A DNA stretch of 64,000 bases, taken from NCBI GenBank assembly GCA_965262305.1, contig CBDHEY010000002.1, positions 1,488,001-1,552,000 of the forward strand, in the 5' to 3' direction. The DNA is from CBDHEY01 sp965262305 (GTDB lineage Bacteria > Pseudomonadota > Gammaproteobacteria > Pseudomonadales > Cellvibrionaceae). The position numbers and the translations under genes are program-made. Below are positions 45,123 to 55,128 of the stretch, in pieces. Under the pieces are notes generated by a model. That model did no database searches, was not told the DNA's origin, and was given only the letters and a program-made list of their open reading frames with translations. Each line of letters starts with the position of its first letter. Position 1 is the first letter of the stretch.

Positions 45123-46540
45123 TGAGCCATCAGTCCTCTTTGATTGAAACTGATATTGACGAATATTTAGCTCAGCACGAGCGTAAAGAAATACTACGAT
45201 TTTTGACCTGTGGCAGTGTTGATGATGGCAAGTCTACTTTGATTGGCCGTTTGCTGCATGATTCAAAAATGATTTACGAAGATCAGCTTGATGCGATAGC
45301 GTCTGATTCTGCTAAACACGGGACTACGGGAGAGAAAGTCGATCTCGCGCTTTTAGTTGATGGATTGCAGGCTGAACGAGAGCAGGGCATCACGATTGAC
45401 GTAGCCTATCGTTACTTTTCGACGGCTAAGCGAAAATTCATTATTGCTGACACACCAGGACATGAACAGTATACGCGTAATATGGCTACAGGTGCGTCTA
45501 CCTGTGATCTTGCAATTATTTTGATTGACGCACGTTATGGTGTGCAAACTCAAACTCGACGCCATTCATACATCGCTTCTCTATTGGGAATTAAGCACGT
45601 CGTTGTTGCGATTAATAAAATGGATTTGGTGGAGTTTAGTGAAGCTAAGTTTGATGAAATCAAAGCAGATTATGAAAAACTTTCGCAGTCTCTTACTCAA
45701 GAGAATGTTTATTTTGTCCCTATATCTGCCCTTGATGGCGATAATGTAGTTTCGAAAAGTGAGAACACGCCATGGTATTCAGACCAGTGTCTCATGGAAA
45801 TCCTCGAAACTGTAGAAATTGCTGGTGACAAAAATACCGAAGATTTTCGTTTTCCTGTGCAATTTGTGAATCGTCCTAATCTCGATTTCCGAGGCTTTTG
45901 CGGTACAGTGTCTTCGGGTGTGGTGAAAGTGGGAGATCCGATTAAGGTTTTACCATCAGAAAAGGAAAGCACCATTAAGGAAATTGTGACTTACGAAGGT
46001 AACATCGATCAGGCTTTTGTGGGTCAAGCTGTTACGCTGACTTTAGAAGATGAAATTGATATCAGTCGCGGTGACGTAATTGTGCATCAGGGTGACGAAG
46101 TCACGTTTTCTAATCGTGTTAAAGCACATTTGGTGTGGATGTCAGAAGCGGTTATGACTCCAGGTAAACAATTCCAGTTTAAGTTTGCGAGCAAAACTGT
46201 TTCAGGTACGTTTGGTAGCATCGAACATAGAATCGATGTGAATACTTTTGAAGAATCAGTGGTTGAGCAGATTGAACTGAACGATATTTCTGTTGTGACG
46301 TTAGACCTAGAGCAAAATGTTGTGGTCGACCCTTATGACAAAAATCGTGCAACAGGGGCATTTATTGTAATTGATCGCTTAACCAATATCACTGTTGGTG
46401 CGGGAATGATTGACACTGCTTTGGAAGCGGGAGAGGTTGTTGCAAGTAACTTCTCAGAATTTGAGCTAGAGTTAAACGCACTTATTCGCCGTCACTTCCC
46501 TCATTGGGATGCGAAAGATATCCGAACCTTGTTGAAGTAA
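45122..46540 (+). CDS. cysN: Sulfate adenylyltransferase subunit 1 (GTPase), not fused to CysC
   Basis: 472 residues. EF-Tu-like GTPase motifs: G1 GSVDDGKSTL, G3 DTPGHEQY, G4 NKMDL, G5 ISALDG; then two beta-barrel domains. The protein stops where the APS kinase part begins in Pseudomonas CysNC, so the kinase is separate (cysC at 54247-54840). GTP hydrolysis drives sulfate adenylation. Last gene before a terminator at 46630-46664. Confidence 0.98.
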   Translation: MSHQSSLIETDIDEYLAQHERKEILRFLTCGSVDDGKSTLIGRLLHDSKMIYEDQLDAIASDSAKHGTTGEKVDLALLVDGLQAEREQGITIDVAYRYFSTAKRKFIIADTPGHEQYTRNMATGASTCDLAIILIDARYGVQTQTRRHSYIASLLGIKHVVVAINKMDLVEFSEAKFDEIKADYEKLSQSLTQENVYFVPISALDGDNVVSKSENTPWYSDQCLMEILETVEIAGDKNTEDFRFPVQFVNRPNLDFRGFCGTVSSGVVKVGDPIKVLPSEKESTIKEIVTYEGNIDQAFVGQAVTLTLEDEIDISRGDVIVHQGDEVTFSNRVKAHLVWMSEAVMTPGKQFQFKFASKTVSGTFGSIEHRIDVNTFEESVVEQIELNDISVVTLDLEQNVVVDPYDKNRATGAFIVIDRLTNITVGAGMIDTALEAGEVVASNFSEFELELNALIRRHFPHWDAKDIRTLLK

Positions 46541-46629
46541 TTAAACGATAAGTAGGTCACAAATCAAAAGTGATCTTGGCGTCAATCTAGCTTAACAAAA
46601 ATGTATTAGCAAGATTGGGCGCTTGATTA

Positions 46630-46664
46630 AAAACTGTAGTCGAGCTATTCGCTACAGTTTTTTT
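46630..46664 (+). terminator. Rho-independent terminator after cysDN
   Basis: Stem AAACTGTAG/CTACAGTTT with a 12-base loop, running directly into a T-run. Confidence 0.85.
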
Positions 46665-46801
46665 GTTTAAAGAATACTATTGTTAACAAAATGGTATTCA
46701 CGATCTATTGAATTACCATTAAGGCTATAATCAAAGAGCCGTAAAGAAAAATTGACAACTTTGAACGTCAAAATATTAATTCCAAAGTTAAAAGCTAGCA
46801 A

Positions 46802-47383
46802 ATGACTTCAACTATTTTGATCAGAACAAATAAACTCCTTTTTATTGTAGCGCTAGTTGTGGCTTCTTCTTTAACTTATGCCGCCAGAGATCGGGGTATA
46901 TTTACTGGAGCCGGTTTCGCTCTAGTTGACGTGGGTGTTGAGGACTTTTTCGAAAATCGAGTTGAGTTTAAAGCAATAGAGTTTTCGCTAGGCTACAAGT
47001 ACAACAACTGGTTAGGTATCGATGCGCGCTACGGATTAGCTCCTACGTCGGAGACCGTTTTTGTGGCCGTCGACCCTGATACTAACCGTGAAATAGGCGA
47101 AGAAGTTGATTTAGACAATTACATTTCTTACTACTACCGAGCAGAATTAACCAATGATATAGCGAAGATATATATCTTACTTGGACAAAGTAACATCACT
47201 ATTACTCGTGAATCAGAAGATGGCACTTCAGTTTCAGAGACAGGATCTGGAACGTCTTATGGTGTTGGTTTTGGCCTATGGATAAATCGAAAATTAGATG
47301 TGACTTTTGAATACAAGCAGCTCTTGGAAACAGAAGAAGACTCGTTCACAAGCACAGGGTTCAATGTAGAGTATCGTTTTTAG
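46802..47383 (+). CDS. Outer-membrane beta-barrel protein (OmpA/OmpW-type small porin fold)
   Basis: 193 residues. Signal peptide (LLFIVALVVASSLTYA|ARD), then alternating amphipathic strands (FSLGYKYNNWLGIDARYG, YYYRAELTNDIAKIYILLGQ, GFGLWINRKLDVTFEYKQL) and a C-terminal ...VEYRF ending in Phe, the BAM recognition signal. This is the eight-stranded outer-membrane protein beta-barrel family. No periplasmic domain. Ligand unknown. Single gene between terminators. Confidence 0.85.
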   Translation: MTSTILIRTNKLLFIVALVVASSLTYAARDRGIFTGAGFALVDVGVEDFFENRVEFKAIEFSLGYKYNNWLGIDARYGLAPTSETVFVAVDPDTNREIGEEVDLDNYISYYYRAELTNDIAKIYILLGQSNITITRESEDGTSVSETGSGTSYGVGFGLWINRKLDVTFEYKQLLETEEDSFTSTGFNVEYRF

Positions 47384-47524
47384 TGTCTTGATATTATATA
47401 TGGCGACAAAATAGGGTGATTTCCTACAAAGTTGGCGTATAAAGTCTCCTTTTAATACTTCTAGTCATTGTTAGAATGACATCTCCAATTACGGAACTAC
47501 TCAAACTTTTAAAGGAAATAAATC

Positions 47525-47869
47525 ATGAAATACTTATCTTTTTCTCACACTCGTCGACTCTTAAATCGCCATATGATCAATGGAATGATGTTGTTGTCAA
47601 TATTGGGTTTGTTTGCGGGAGCCCCTAATGTTTCTGCGGCATCTAAGCAAGATAAAGCGGCGGTAGAAAAGCACTTACCGGTAAGCATTAATAAAGCAAA
47701 TGCAAAGGAGTTGGCGGAAAAACTAAATGGAGTTGGACAAAAGAAAGCGCAAGCTATAGTTGAATGGCGCAAGGAAAATGGTAAATTCAAATCCATTGAT
47801 CAATTGGCGGAAGTGAAAGGAATTGGTACCAAAACTATCGACAAAAACCGTTCAAATATCACTCTTTAA
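47525..47869 (+). CDS. ComEA-like helix-hairpin-helix protein
   Basis: 114 residues. Signal peptide (MMLLSILGLFAGAPNVSAA), then the ComEA repeat: INKANAKELAEKLNGVGQKKAQAIVEWRKENGKFKSIDQLAEVKGIG, a tandem helix-hairpin-helix pair that binds double-stranded DNA. Periplasmic proteins of this size capture DNA during natural transformation, although many orphan copies have no shown role. AAAGGAAATAA precedes the ATG. Terminator follows at 47932. Confidence 0.92.
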   Translation: MKYLSFSHTRRLLNRHMINGMMLLSILGLFAGAPNVSAASKQDKAAVEKHLPVSINKANAKELAEKLNGVGQKKAQAIVEWRKENGKFKSIDQLAEVKGIGTKTIDKNRSNITL

Positions 47870-47931
47870 GTGTAACTAATCTTTGATTTCGTAGTAATTA
47901 GACGAAATTAATAAATTCAATCATAATGTTA

Positions 47932-47957
47932 GACCCGGTTTCGAACCGGGTTTTTTA
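47932..47957 (+). terminator. Rho-independent terminator after comEA-like gene
   Basis: GC-rich hairpin ACCCGGT/ACCGGGT with short loop, followed by six Ts. Confidence 0.88.
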
Positions 47958-47999
47958 TATCTAAATTTTTCTGGATTAATTGGTTTATTAGGGGTGTGA

Positions 48000-48716
48000 A
48001 TGAGTGACCAAAGTGGAATTGATCCTAAAGTCATTGTGGCTATGGATTTTTCTGATATCAATGATTGCATAGATTTTGCCTCGCAAATAGAGGCTAAGTC
48101 TTGTAGATTAAAAATAGGTAAAGAAATGTTTACACGCTACGGCCCTGGTCTTGTCGAACAACTGCAGTCAATGGGGTTTGAGTTATTTTTAGATCTAAAA
48201 TTTCACGATATTCCTAATACAGTTGCACGCGCAGTCCAATCAGCAGCGGCACTTGGAGTTTGGATGGTTAATGTCCACGCGCTCGGCGGAGCGAGAATGC
48301 TTGAAGCTGCTAAAGAAAGTATTGCAAACTATGAATTCCCCCCAAAGCTTATTGCCGTTACGATTTTAACTAGCATGTCACAGGAAGATTGGGACGGAAT
48401 GGGCTTTAATGTTGAATTGACTGATCAGGTAAAGACGCTGGCCGTTAATGCAAAAAATTGTGGTCTTGATGGCGTCGTTTGTTCAGCTCAAGAAGCTAGT
48501 ATAGTCAAGTCAGCATGCGGATTAGCGTTTTCAACAGTCACACCGGGTATTCGTCTGCAAGATTCTCCTAAAGATGATCAACGGCGCGTTATGACACCAA
48601 AAGCGGCACTAGCTAACGGTAGCGACTACTTGGTCATAGGTAGGCCCATTACTCAATCAGAGAATCCTCAACAGGTATTAGAATCAATTAATCAAGAAAT
48701 ATACTATGAATCATAA
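48000..48716 (+). CDS. pyrF: Orotidine 5'-phosphate decarboxylase
   Basis: 238 residues. KIGKEMFTRYG, the catalytic DLKFHDIPNTV (Lys/Asp/Lys tetrad region) and the late TPGIR phosphate-binding motif. Final step of UMP synthesis. Overlaps cmk by 11 bases. In Pseudomonas pyrF lies downstream of lapB; here it leads the cmk-lapA-lapB group, so the order is permuted. Confidence 0.97.
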   Translation: MSDQSGIDPKVIVAMDFSDINDCIDFASQIEAKSCRLKIGKEMFTRYGPGLVEQLQSMGFELFLDLKFHDIPNTVARAVQSAAALGVWMVNVHALGGARMLEAAKESIANYEFPPKLIAVTILTSMSQEDWDGMGFNVELTDQVKTLAVNAKNCGLDGVVCSAQEASIVKSACGLAFSTVTPGIRLQDSPKDDQRRVMTPKAALANGSDYLVIGRPITQSENPQQVLESINQEIYYES

Positions 48717-49383
48717 AGTACCCGTGATAACCATTGATGGGCCTAGTGGTGCTGGAAAAGGTACCTTAAGTCGTCTAGTAGCAAAAGAAACTGGGTTTTT
48801 GTTACTTGACAGTGGCGCACTTTATCGGCTGACTGGTGTAGCCTGTGCTAAAAAAAATATTGATATGGAAAATCATCCAGAAGTTGCAAGAGTAGCGGGA
48901 AATTTGGATGTCTCATTTTTAGTGAAAGATGGAAGAACCCAGATAATTCTCGAAAAAGAAGATGTTACCCAAAAAATTCGAGAAGAAAGCGCGGGCATGC
49001 TCGCCTCTCAAGTGGGTTCTAATCCGCTAGCCAGAGACGCGCTTCTAGTAAGACAGAGGGCTTTTCGAAAAGCACCTGGATTGGTTGCCGATGGGCGCGA
49101 TATGGGAACGGTTATTTTTCCCGATGCAGAAGTAAAAATATTTCTAACGGCTTCCGCGGAAGAGCGTGCAAGACGCCGAGTTGATCAACTTAATGGTGCT
49201 GGAGTAACAAGCGACTTCGAGCGTATCTTGAGCGACATTAAAAAGCGTGATGAGCAAGATAGTAATCGTAAAGTAGCACCGTTAAAACCTGCGAAGGATG
49301 CTTTGCTGCTTGATTCGACAAGTCTATCTATTAGTGCTGTTTTTGAAGCAATTATGAACGAAATTGAGACCGTTTTGGTTTAA
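48706..49383 (+). CDS. cmk: Cytidylate kinase
   Basis: 225 residues. P-loop IDGPSGAGKGT, DSGALYR CMP-binding motif, GRDMGTVIFP and the arginine-rich LID region. Phosphorylates CMP/dCMP. In gammaproteobacteria cmk is normally followed immediately by rpsA; here lapA and lapB come between, and rpsA starts about 1.9 kb further on. The pyrF overlap shows pyrimidine genes are coupled. Confidence 0.97.
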   Translation: MNHKVPVITIDGPSGAGKGTLSRLVAKETGFLLLDSGALYRLTGVACAKKNIDMENHPEVARVAGNLDVSFLVKDGRTQIILEKEDVTQKIREESAGMLASQVGSNPLARDALLVRQRAFRKAPGLVADGRDMGTVIFPDAEVKIFLTASAEERARRRVDQLNGAGVTSDFERILSDIKKRDEQDSNRKVAPLKPAKDALLLDSTSLSISAVFEAIMNEIETVLV

Positions 49384-49406
49384 TGGGTATTTAGGCGTTT
49401 TGTTTT

Positions 49407-49700
49407 ATGATCCGATTATTGAAACGAATTTTGTTGGTGGTATGGCTTATCGTTATGTTCGCTCTAGGAATGTATATCGCGAGCGAAAATTCTGAGAATA
49501 TTACAGTGGTCTTGTTTGGTTATTCCTTACCTAAACTTTCTATAGGTGCGTATTTGCTTTTCACTCTGTTGATGGGATTAATAATTGGATTTTTTTCTAC
49601 TTATGTTCTAACCCAGTTTAAATTCTTTAAGAAATCTCGCCAATTGTCGAAAGTCGAAAAGGAAGTCAAACAGCTTCGAATCTCTAGTGAGCATAAATGA
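49407..49700 (+). CDS. lapA: Lipopolysaccharide assembly protein A
   Basis: 97 residues, two transmembrane helices (about 9-28 and 43-70) and a C-terminal cytoplasmic coiled coil (SRQLSKVEKEVKQL): the DUF1049/LapA layout. Position directly before lapB is conserved. Acts with LapB in controlling LpxC turnover and LPS transport. Confidence 0.9.
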   Translation: MIRLLKRILLVVWLIVMFALGMYIASENSENITVVLFGYSLPKLSIGAYLLFTLLMGLIIGFFSTYVLTQFKFFKKSRQLSKVEKEVKQLRISSEHK

Positions 49701-49731
49701 CCTTTGCAATCATTCGCAAGAGGTCATTTAT

Positions 49732-50907
49732 GTGTTAAATACTCCATTATTTTTGTTTGTATTCGTCTCTATCGGTGTCGGTTTTGCATTAGGTGTCTGG
49801 CGTACTCGACGCAGTCATGATGAAACTACTTTTAAGTCGAATATGCCCAAAAACTATTATTTGGCGCTTGCCCAGTTGCTCAACGATGAGCAAGATCAAG
49901 CGATTAATAGTTTTATCGCTAATATGGAGATAAATATCCATACACTTGATATTCATCTTGCATTGGGAGGGCTATTGCGTCGAAAAGGCGAATTTACTCG
50001 GGCGATTCGCATTCATCAAAATCTGCTTGCTCAAAGAAGTTTATCCATCGACCAGATAAAAAAAGTGCAAATGGAGCTTGCTATAGACTATCTAAAATCT
50101 GGGCTATATGATCGCGCGGAACAATTACTTAAAGACTTTGTTAATCATGGAGGAAAAAATAAAACAGAACTTCATACGGCATTGAAGTATTTACTCGACG
50201 TTTACGAGAGTACAAAGGAATGGAAAATGGCTATTGACGTTGCCGATAGACTGACAACAAGAAAATTTGCAATCACCATTGATGAATGGCGAGAAAAACA
50301 ATCTCACTATTGTTGTGAACTTGCTTTGGAATCGGTAAATTCAGATATTTTTACTGCTCGGAATTGGATAAAGAGTGCTTTAAAATATGACAAGAAAAAT
50401 GTTAGAGCGACTCTTATTCAAGCAGAAGTAGATATTAAGCAAAATAAATTTTCAGATGCTATTCGGAACTTGGAAAAAATACCAAAGCAAAACTCAAAAT
50501 TTATTTCTGAAATGTTAGAGCCTTTACATAGGTGTTATTTTGATTCTGAGAAAGAACATATTCTATTTGACTATTTTTACTCCTTATACCAAGAAAATAA
50601 ATCGCTTTTATTGTTACAACATTTAGTGAAATCAAAACCAGTCGATTCTTGGAATGAAGATTTTTTCCAGTTCTTATTAAATGAATTAACAGAATATTCT
50701 GATACTGAAGTAGCTGGTCGATTATTAGTTATGGTAAATCAAAAAGGTGTCTTCAATGATTTCAACGAACATGACTTAACATCTTTTCTTGAATCTTTCG
50801 TGAATCTAAAAAGTCGTTATCTTTGTGACTCTTGTGGTTATTCTGGTAATGAAATTCATTGGTCGTGCCCGAGTTGTAAGTCTTGGAATAAGATGAGTCT
50901 CCAATAA
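49732..50907 (+). CDS. lapB: Lipopolysaccharide assembly protein B (YciM)
   Basis: 391 residues from GTG 49732, with AAGAGG upstream; the outer GTG at 49687 overlaps lapA and adds polar residues before the membrane helix. One N-terminal transmembrane helix (about 5-22), a run of TPR repeats, and a C-terminal rubredoxin-like zinc site CDSCGY...CPSCKSW. This is the exact LapB architecture; it recruits FtsH to degrade LpxC. Adjacent to lapA. Confidence 0.94.
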   Translation: MLNTPLFLFVFVSIGVGFALGVWRTRRSHDETTFKSNMPKNYYLALAQLLNDEQDQAINSFIANMEINIHTLDIHLALGGLLRRKGEFTRAIRIHQNLLAQRSLSIDQIKKVQMELAIDYLKSGLYDRAEQLLKDFVNHGGKNKTELHTALKYLLDVYESTKEWKMAIDVADRLTTRKFAITIDEWREKQSHYCCELALESVNSDIFTARNWIKSALKYDKKNVRATLIQAEVDIKQNKFSDAIRNLEKIPKQNSKFISEMLEPLHRCYFDSEKEHILFDYFYSLYQENKSLLLLQHLVKSKPVDSWNEDFFQFLLNELTEYSDTEVAGRLLVMVNQKGVFNDFNEHDLTSFLESFVNLKSRYLCDSCGYSGNEIHWSCPSCKSWNKMSLQ

Positions 50908-51274
50908 AGCGCTAGATCGTATTTGCGCACCTAATAAGAAGGTTGTATTGGTCTGGCTTTCTTTGAGTAAGTAGTGGTTAAATTACTGGGGTTTTGACTT
51001 GTAAATGCGCTCAAGAATGCTAAGTTATTGATTACACGCTATTTGTTTACAAAAGGTTGTTTTTAGAAAAATAATTTGATACCCTCGCGCACCTCTTAAT
51101 GTTGCTTGGTTTTATGTACAAATTGAGCGCTTTTCAGAGACGCTTTGATGGTTAAGGCCAGAAACACTGACCATTTTCAAAGCCCGATTAACTAACCCGC
51201 ATACTGGCAATGTGGAGAGAGTGTTAGCCAATATATTCGCGGCGGCTAATTGTTCTCGATTACTGGATAATTAT
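50908..51274. other. Long leader region of rpsA
   Basis: About 370 bases without a gene. Expected to carry the rpsA promoter and a structured leader used for S1 autoregulation; an in-frame extension of the S1 gene to 51212 is present but is not conserved with S1. No named motif can be fixed. Confidence 0.5.
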
Positions 51275-52960
51275 ATGAGCGAAAGTTTCGCAGAACTCTT
51301 TGAAGAAAGTTTAAAAACCATCGACATGGTGCCTGGAACAATTGTAACTGGTGTTGTGATTGATGTTGATCAAGATTGGGTTACCGTACATGCTGGTTTG
51401 AAATCAGAAGGCGTGATTCCCTCTTCCCAATTTCTTGATGATAAAGGTGAGTTAAACCTAAATATAGGTGACGAAGTTCAAGTATCGCTAGAGACTGTAG
51501 AAGATGGTTTCGGTGAAACGCGTTTGTCGCGCGAAAAAGCCAAGCGTGCAGAATCTTGGAAAGTGCTTGAATCTGTTCATGAAGCTGATGAAGTGATCAC
51601 AGGATTGATTAGTGGCAAGGTTAAAGGTGGCTTTACAGTTGATGTTGCGGGTATCCGTGCATTCTTGCCTGGTTCTCTAGTTGATGTTCGTCCTATCAGA
51701 GAGACGAATCACTTAGAAGGTAAAGAGCTTGATTTTAAAGTGATCAAGTTAGATCAGAAGCGCAATAATGTGGTTGTATCTCGCCGCGCGGTAATGGAAA
51801 AAGCGAACACTGAAGAGCGTGAAGAACTGCTTTCCAGCCTACAAGAGGGTATGGCAGTTAAAGGTATTATTAAAAACCTTACTGATTATGGTGCATTCGT
51901 TGATTTGGGCGGCGTAGACGGCCTTCTTCATATCACTGACATGGCTTGGAAGCGCATTAAACACCCAAGCGAAATTGTTAATGTTGGTGATGAGCTAGAA
52001 GTCAAAGTATTAAAGTTTGATCGAGAGCGTAACCGTGTTTCTCTTGGTCTTAAGCAGTTGGGTGAAGATCCATGGGCTGAAATCACCAATCGTTACCCAG
52101 AAGGCGCCAAGGTTATGGCGAAAATTACCAACCTTACTGATTACGGTTGTTTCGCAGAAATCCGTGAAGGTGTTGAAGGTCTTGTACACGTATCTGAAAT
52201 GGATTGGACAAACAAAAATATCCACCCATCTAAGGTCGTTAACCTAGGCGATGAAGTGGAAGTGATGATTCTTGATATTGACGAAGAGCGTCGTCGTATT
52301 TCTTTGGGTATTAAGCAATGTCAGGAAAATCCATGGGATTCATTCTCCTCTCAATTTGCCAAAGGTGACAAGGTTTCAGGTAAGATTAAGTCGATTACTG
52401 ATTTTGGTATCTTTATTGGATTGGATGGCGGCATTGACGGTCTTGTGCACTTGTCTGATATTTCTTGGAACGAAACCGGTGAAGAAGCGGTTCGCAGATT
52501 CAAGAAAGGCGATGAACTTGAAACTGTTGTACTCGCAATTGATCCAGAGCGTGAGCGTATCTCCCTTGGTATCAAGCAGCTTGATGAAGATCCTTTCACT
52601 AAATATGTTGGTGAAAATGATAAAGGTGCCATCGTTAAGGGTATCTTGAAATCAGTTGAGCCAAAAGAAGCGATTGTTACACTAGCTGACGACGTCGAAG
52701 CGACATTGAAAGCGTCTGAAATTAGCCGCGATAAAGTGGAAGATGCACGAAATGCGCTTAAAGAAGGCGATGAAGTTGAAGCTAAGATTACTAACGTAGA
52801 TCGTAAGAATCGATCGATTATGTTAAGTATCAAAGCGAAAGATGTAGACGAAGAGAAAGAAGCCATTAAAGAACATAGCTCTAAATCTGCAGCGGCCGCA
52901 GCTCCGGCAACAATTGGTGACTTGATTAAGGCACAAATTGAAAGTCAAGATAAGCAATAA
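51275..52960 (+). CDS. rpsA: 30S ribosomal protein S1
   Basis: 561 residues from ATG 51275 (MSESFAELFEESL), the canonical S1 start. Six S1 (OB-fold) repeats, about residues 21-87, 105-171, 192-260, 277-347, 364-434 and 451-520, with repeated GVDGLLH(I/V)(T/S)(D/E)M-type signatures. Acidic/alanine-rich tail. Binds mRNA and brings it to the 30S subunit. Separated from cmk by lapAB and from ihfB by cysQ and cysC, unlike the usual cmk-rpsA-ihfB run. Confidence 0.98.
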   Translation: MSESFAELFEESLKTIDMVPGTIVTGVVIDVDQDWVTVHAGLKSEGVIPSSQFLDDKGELNLNIGDEVQVSLETVEDGFGETRLSREKAKRAESWKVLESVHEADEVITGLISGKVKGGFTVDVAGIRAFLPGSLVDVRPIRETNHLEGKELDFKVIKLDQKRNNVVVSRRAVMEKANTEEREELLSSLQEGMAVKGIIKNLTDYGAFVDLGGVDGLLHITDMAWKRIKHPSEIVNVGDELEVKVLKFDRERNRVSLGLKQLGEDPWAEITNRYPEGAKVMAKITNLTDYGCFAEIREGVEGLVHVSEMDWTNKNIHPSKVVNLGDEVEVMILDIDEERRRISLGIKQCQENPWDSFSSQFAKGDKVSGKIKSITDFGIFIGLDGGIDGLVHLSDISWNETGEEAVRRFKKGDELETVVLAIDPERERISLGIKQLDEDPFTKYVGENDKGAIVKGILKSVEPKEAIVTLADDVEATLKASEISRDKVEDARNALKEGDEVEAKITNVDRKNRSIMLSIKAKDVDEEKEAIKEHSSKSAAAAAPATIGDLIKAQIESQDKQ

Positions 52961-53001
52961 TTTTACTTTTGCTCCAAAACAACCTCTCACAGGTTGATCT
53001 T

Positions 53002-53028
53002 AAAGCGGCTTTTTAGCCGCTTTTTTTA
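53002..53028 (+). terminator. Rho-independent terminator after rpsA
   Basis: Stem AAAGCGGCT/AGCCGCTTT with a short loop and seven following Ts. Confidence 0.93.
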
Positions 53029-53336
53029 TCCAATAAATACTTGATTTTAAAATCGTTAATCCACGTCTTGAAGGTGTTTTTATTGACAATGATATAGACG
53101 ATGCGAATTGATTAGCAAAAACAAGTCGCGAAACTATCAAAAGATATCTGCTAGGCAACTGAGATAGCTCATGTTGTAAGGTTTTGATTACCGAACACGA
53201 GTGTGCCTGATAGCGATGTTATTGAAATTCAACCTTGAAGTGATTTTTTTGTTGGAACAGGTTTGTACCTCGGTTTTTACGAAGTTCCAATAGAATAAAA
53301 GAGACTGTTCGTTATTGATCAGATTTTGCAGATTAA
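53029..53336. other. Intergenic region between rpsA and cysQ
   Basis: About 310 bases between convergent genes; no open frame or repeat of note is seen. Confidence 0.5.
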
Positions 53337-53370
53337 ATTAAACCCCCTGATAACTATCAGGGGGTTTAAT
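53337..53370. terminator. Bidirectional terminator, perfect 16-bp inverted repeat
   Basis: ATTAAACCCCCTGATA (53337-53352) and its exact complement (53355-53370) separated by two bases, with A/T runs on both flanks. It serves the minus-strand cysQ side and can act from the rpsA side as well. Confidence 0.85.
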
Positions 53371-53417
53371 ATGTCAAAATGAAAAATTTATTAGTTTTTG
53401 TTGAGCTAGATTATTCT

Positions 53418-54182
53418 TTATCCTTTGGCGATAAAGTAAGGATTCAAGTACTCTTCTTTTAGGTTGTATTCCAAGGGCTTATTGGTTTCAAAGTTAAAAA
53501 CCTCTCCACCGGCGGCTTTTAGAACAGCCTGCGCTGCTCCTGTGTCCCACTCACTAGTAGGACCTAATCTAGGGTAAATGTGTGCTTTGCCTTCAGCAAC
53601 TAAACAGAATTTTAACGAGCTGCCGGCTGGTGTTAATTCGTAATCAGGAAATTGTGCCAGGTAATCTTTAATCTCGTCACTTTGATGACTGCGGCTTCCC
53701 ATTACAATACACTTGCCGCTCGTGTAGGGTGTGGTATTTATTTTTATTCTTCCAGACTCGTCTTCCTTAAACGCCGACTCACCCACCAGGCCACTGTAGA
53801 TGGTGTTTGTGGCTGGAACATAGACGACACCCAAAATAGGTGTGTGTTTGGAAATTAGAGCAATGTTCACAGTAAATTCATTGTTCTTTTTAATAAATTC
53901 TTTTGTGCCATCCAGCGGATCAACTAGCCAATATTTTTGCCATTTTTGACGCGACTCCCACGGTATATCTGCACTTTCTTCCGACAATATAGGGTAAAGT
54001 GTCGCGAGGTTGCTTAAACCCTTTTTTATCACTTCATTTGCCGCTAGGTCTGCTTCGGTTAGCGGGCTCTCATCGGCTTTTTCGTAAATTTCAAAATCTT
54101 TTTGGTAGATTTCCATCATAACCTTGCCCGCGTCGCGTGCAATCATTTCGATTTCTTTTAACAAGTTAATATCAATGCTCAT
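53418..54182 (-). CDS. cysQ: 3'(2'),5'-bisphosphate nucleotidase
   Basis: 254 residues. Inositol-monophosphatase fold with metal motifs EE (ILSEESAD), DPLDGTKEF and the late WDTGAAQAVL. Recycles phosphoadenosine phosphate formed in sulfate assimilation. Lies 64 bases downstream of cysC on the same strand, so the pair is a sulfate-activation unit that complements cysDN 8 kb away. Confidence 0.96.
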   Translation of the reverse strand: MSIDINLLKEIEMIARDAGKVMMEIYQKDFEIYEKADESPLTEADLAANEVIKKGLSNLATLYPILSEESADIPWESRQKWQKYWLVDPLDGTKEFIKKNNEFTVNIALISKHTPILGVVYVPATNTIYSGLVGESAFKEDESGRIKINTTPYTSGKCIVMGSRSHQSDEIKDYLAQFPDYELTPAGSSLKFCLVAEGKAHIYPRLGPTSEWDTGAAQAVLKAAGGEVFNFETNKPLEYNLKEEYLNPYFIAKG

Positions 54183-54246
54183 TTACTGCTCACTAAAAAT
54201 GAAGGAAGTGAATATATTGGTTGGTCAATTAATTGAATTTAATCAA

Positions 54247-54840
54247 CTAAAGGTACCGCTTATTGTGCAGGTACTCGACGATACTTTCTACAGCTTCGTC
54301 GATGCTTACTTCGCCGTTCTTAATATGAATCTCGGGGTTGTCTGGAGCTTCATAAGGTGAATCGATTCCTGTAAAATTCTTGATTTGGCCTTCTCTCGCT
54401 TTCTTGTATAGACCTTTTGGGTCGCGGTTTTCACATTCTTCAATTGGCGTATCTATAAACACTTCGATAAATTCGCCTTGGTCAAGAAGGTCTCTAGCGA
54501 GTTGTCTATCCGCTTTGAACGGTGAAATAAAAGCAGATAACGTAATTAATCCTGCATCCACGAACAGCTTTCCGATTTCGCCGACTCGACGAATGTTTTC
54601 GACACGATCGTTCTCGCTAAAGCCTAAATCTTTGCATAGGCCATGGCGAACATTATCGCCGTCGAGCAGGTAAGTTTTAATATTAAAGCGACGAACGATT
54701 TCTAGTTCCAAAGCACTTGCAATGGTAGATTTTCCTGAGCCACTTAATCCTGTAAACCATAACAAACACGACTTATGGCCGTGCTGAACTTGCCTGACCA
54801 CTTTGGATACTTTGTGATCATGCCAAACAATATTACTCAT
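54247..54840 (-). CDS. cysC: Adenylylsulfate (APS) kinase
   Basis: 197 residues. P-loop FTGLSGSGKSTIA, DGDNVRHGL, IRRVGEI, ISPF and the late FTGIDSPYEAP, all CysC motifs. Phosphorylates APS to PAPS. A stand-alone CysC fits the short CysN here. Followed by cysQ. Confidence 0.97.
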   Translation of the reverse strand: MSNIVWHDHKVSKVVRQVQHGHKSCLLWFTGLSGSGKSTIASALELEIVRRFNIKTYLLDGDNVRHGLCKDLGFSENDRVENIRRVGEIGKLFVDAGLITLSAFISPFKADRQLARDLLDQGEFIEVFIDTPIEECENRDPKGLYKKAREGQIKNFTGIDSPYEAPDNPEIHIKNGEVSIDEAVESIVEYLHNKRYL

Positions 54841-55128
54841 ATAGGTGCTATCTCGTAGGTTAAATATTTGAACTTAAGCAACAATAGCGTGATGCTAATT
54901 CCTAAGCAATAGCTAAGTCTTTAATTTTACTGGAAAACTATTTTGAAGTCTGATAACGCAAAAATTGGCTAAACTTTTGGTGAATTCTTTCATTTTATAC
55001 AAAGATGATGTATAACAATGGCTTACGAAGTCTAGATAATGCAAATAGTCACCATGTGTTGCTAACTTTATGATTAATACGTCATTTTGTACTAATATAA
55101 AAATGTGATGACTTTTAGGGTCTGAAGA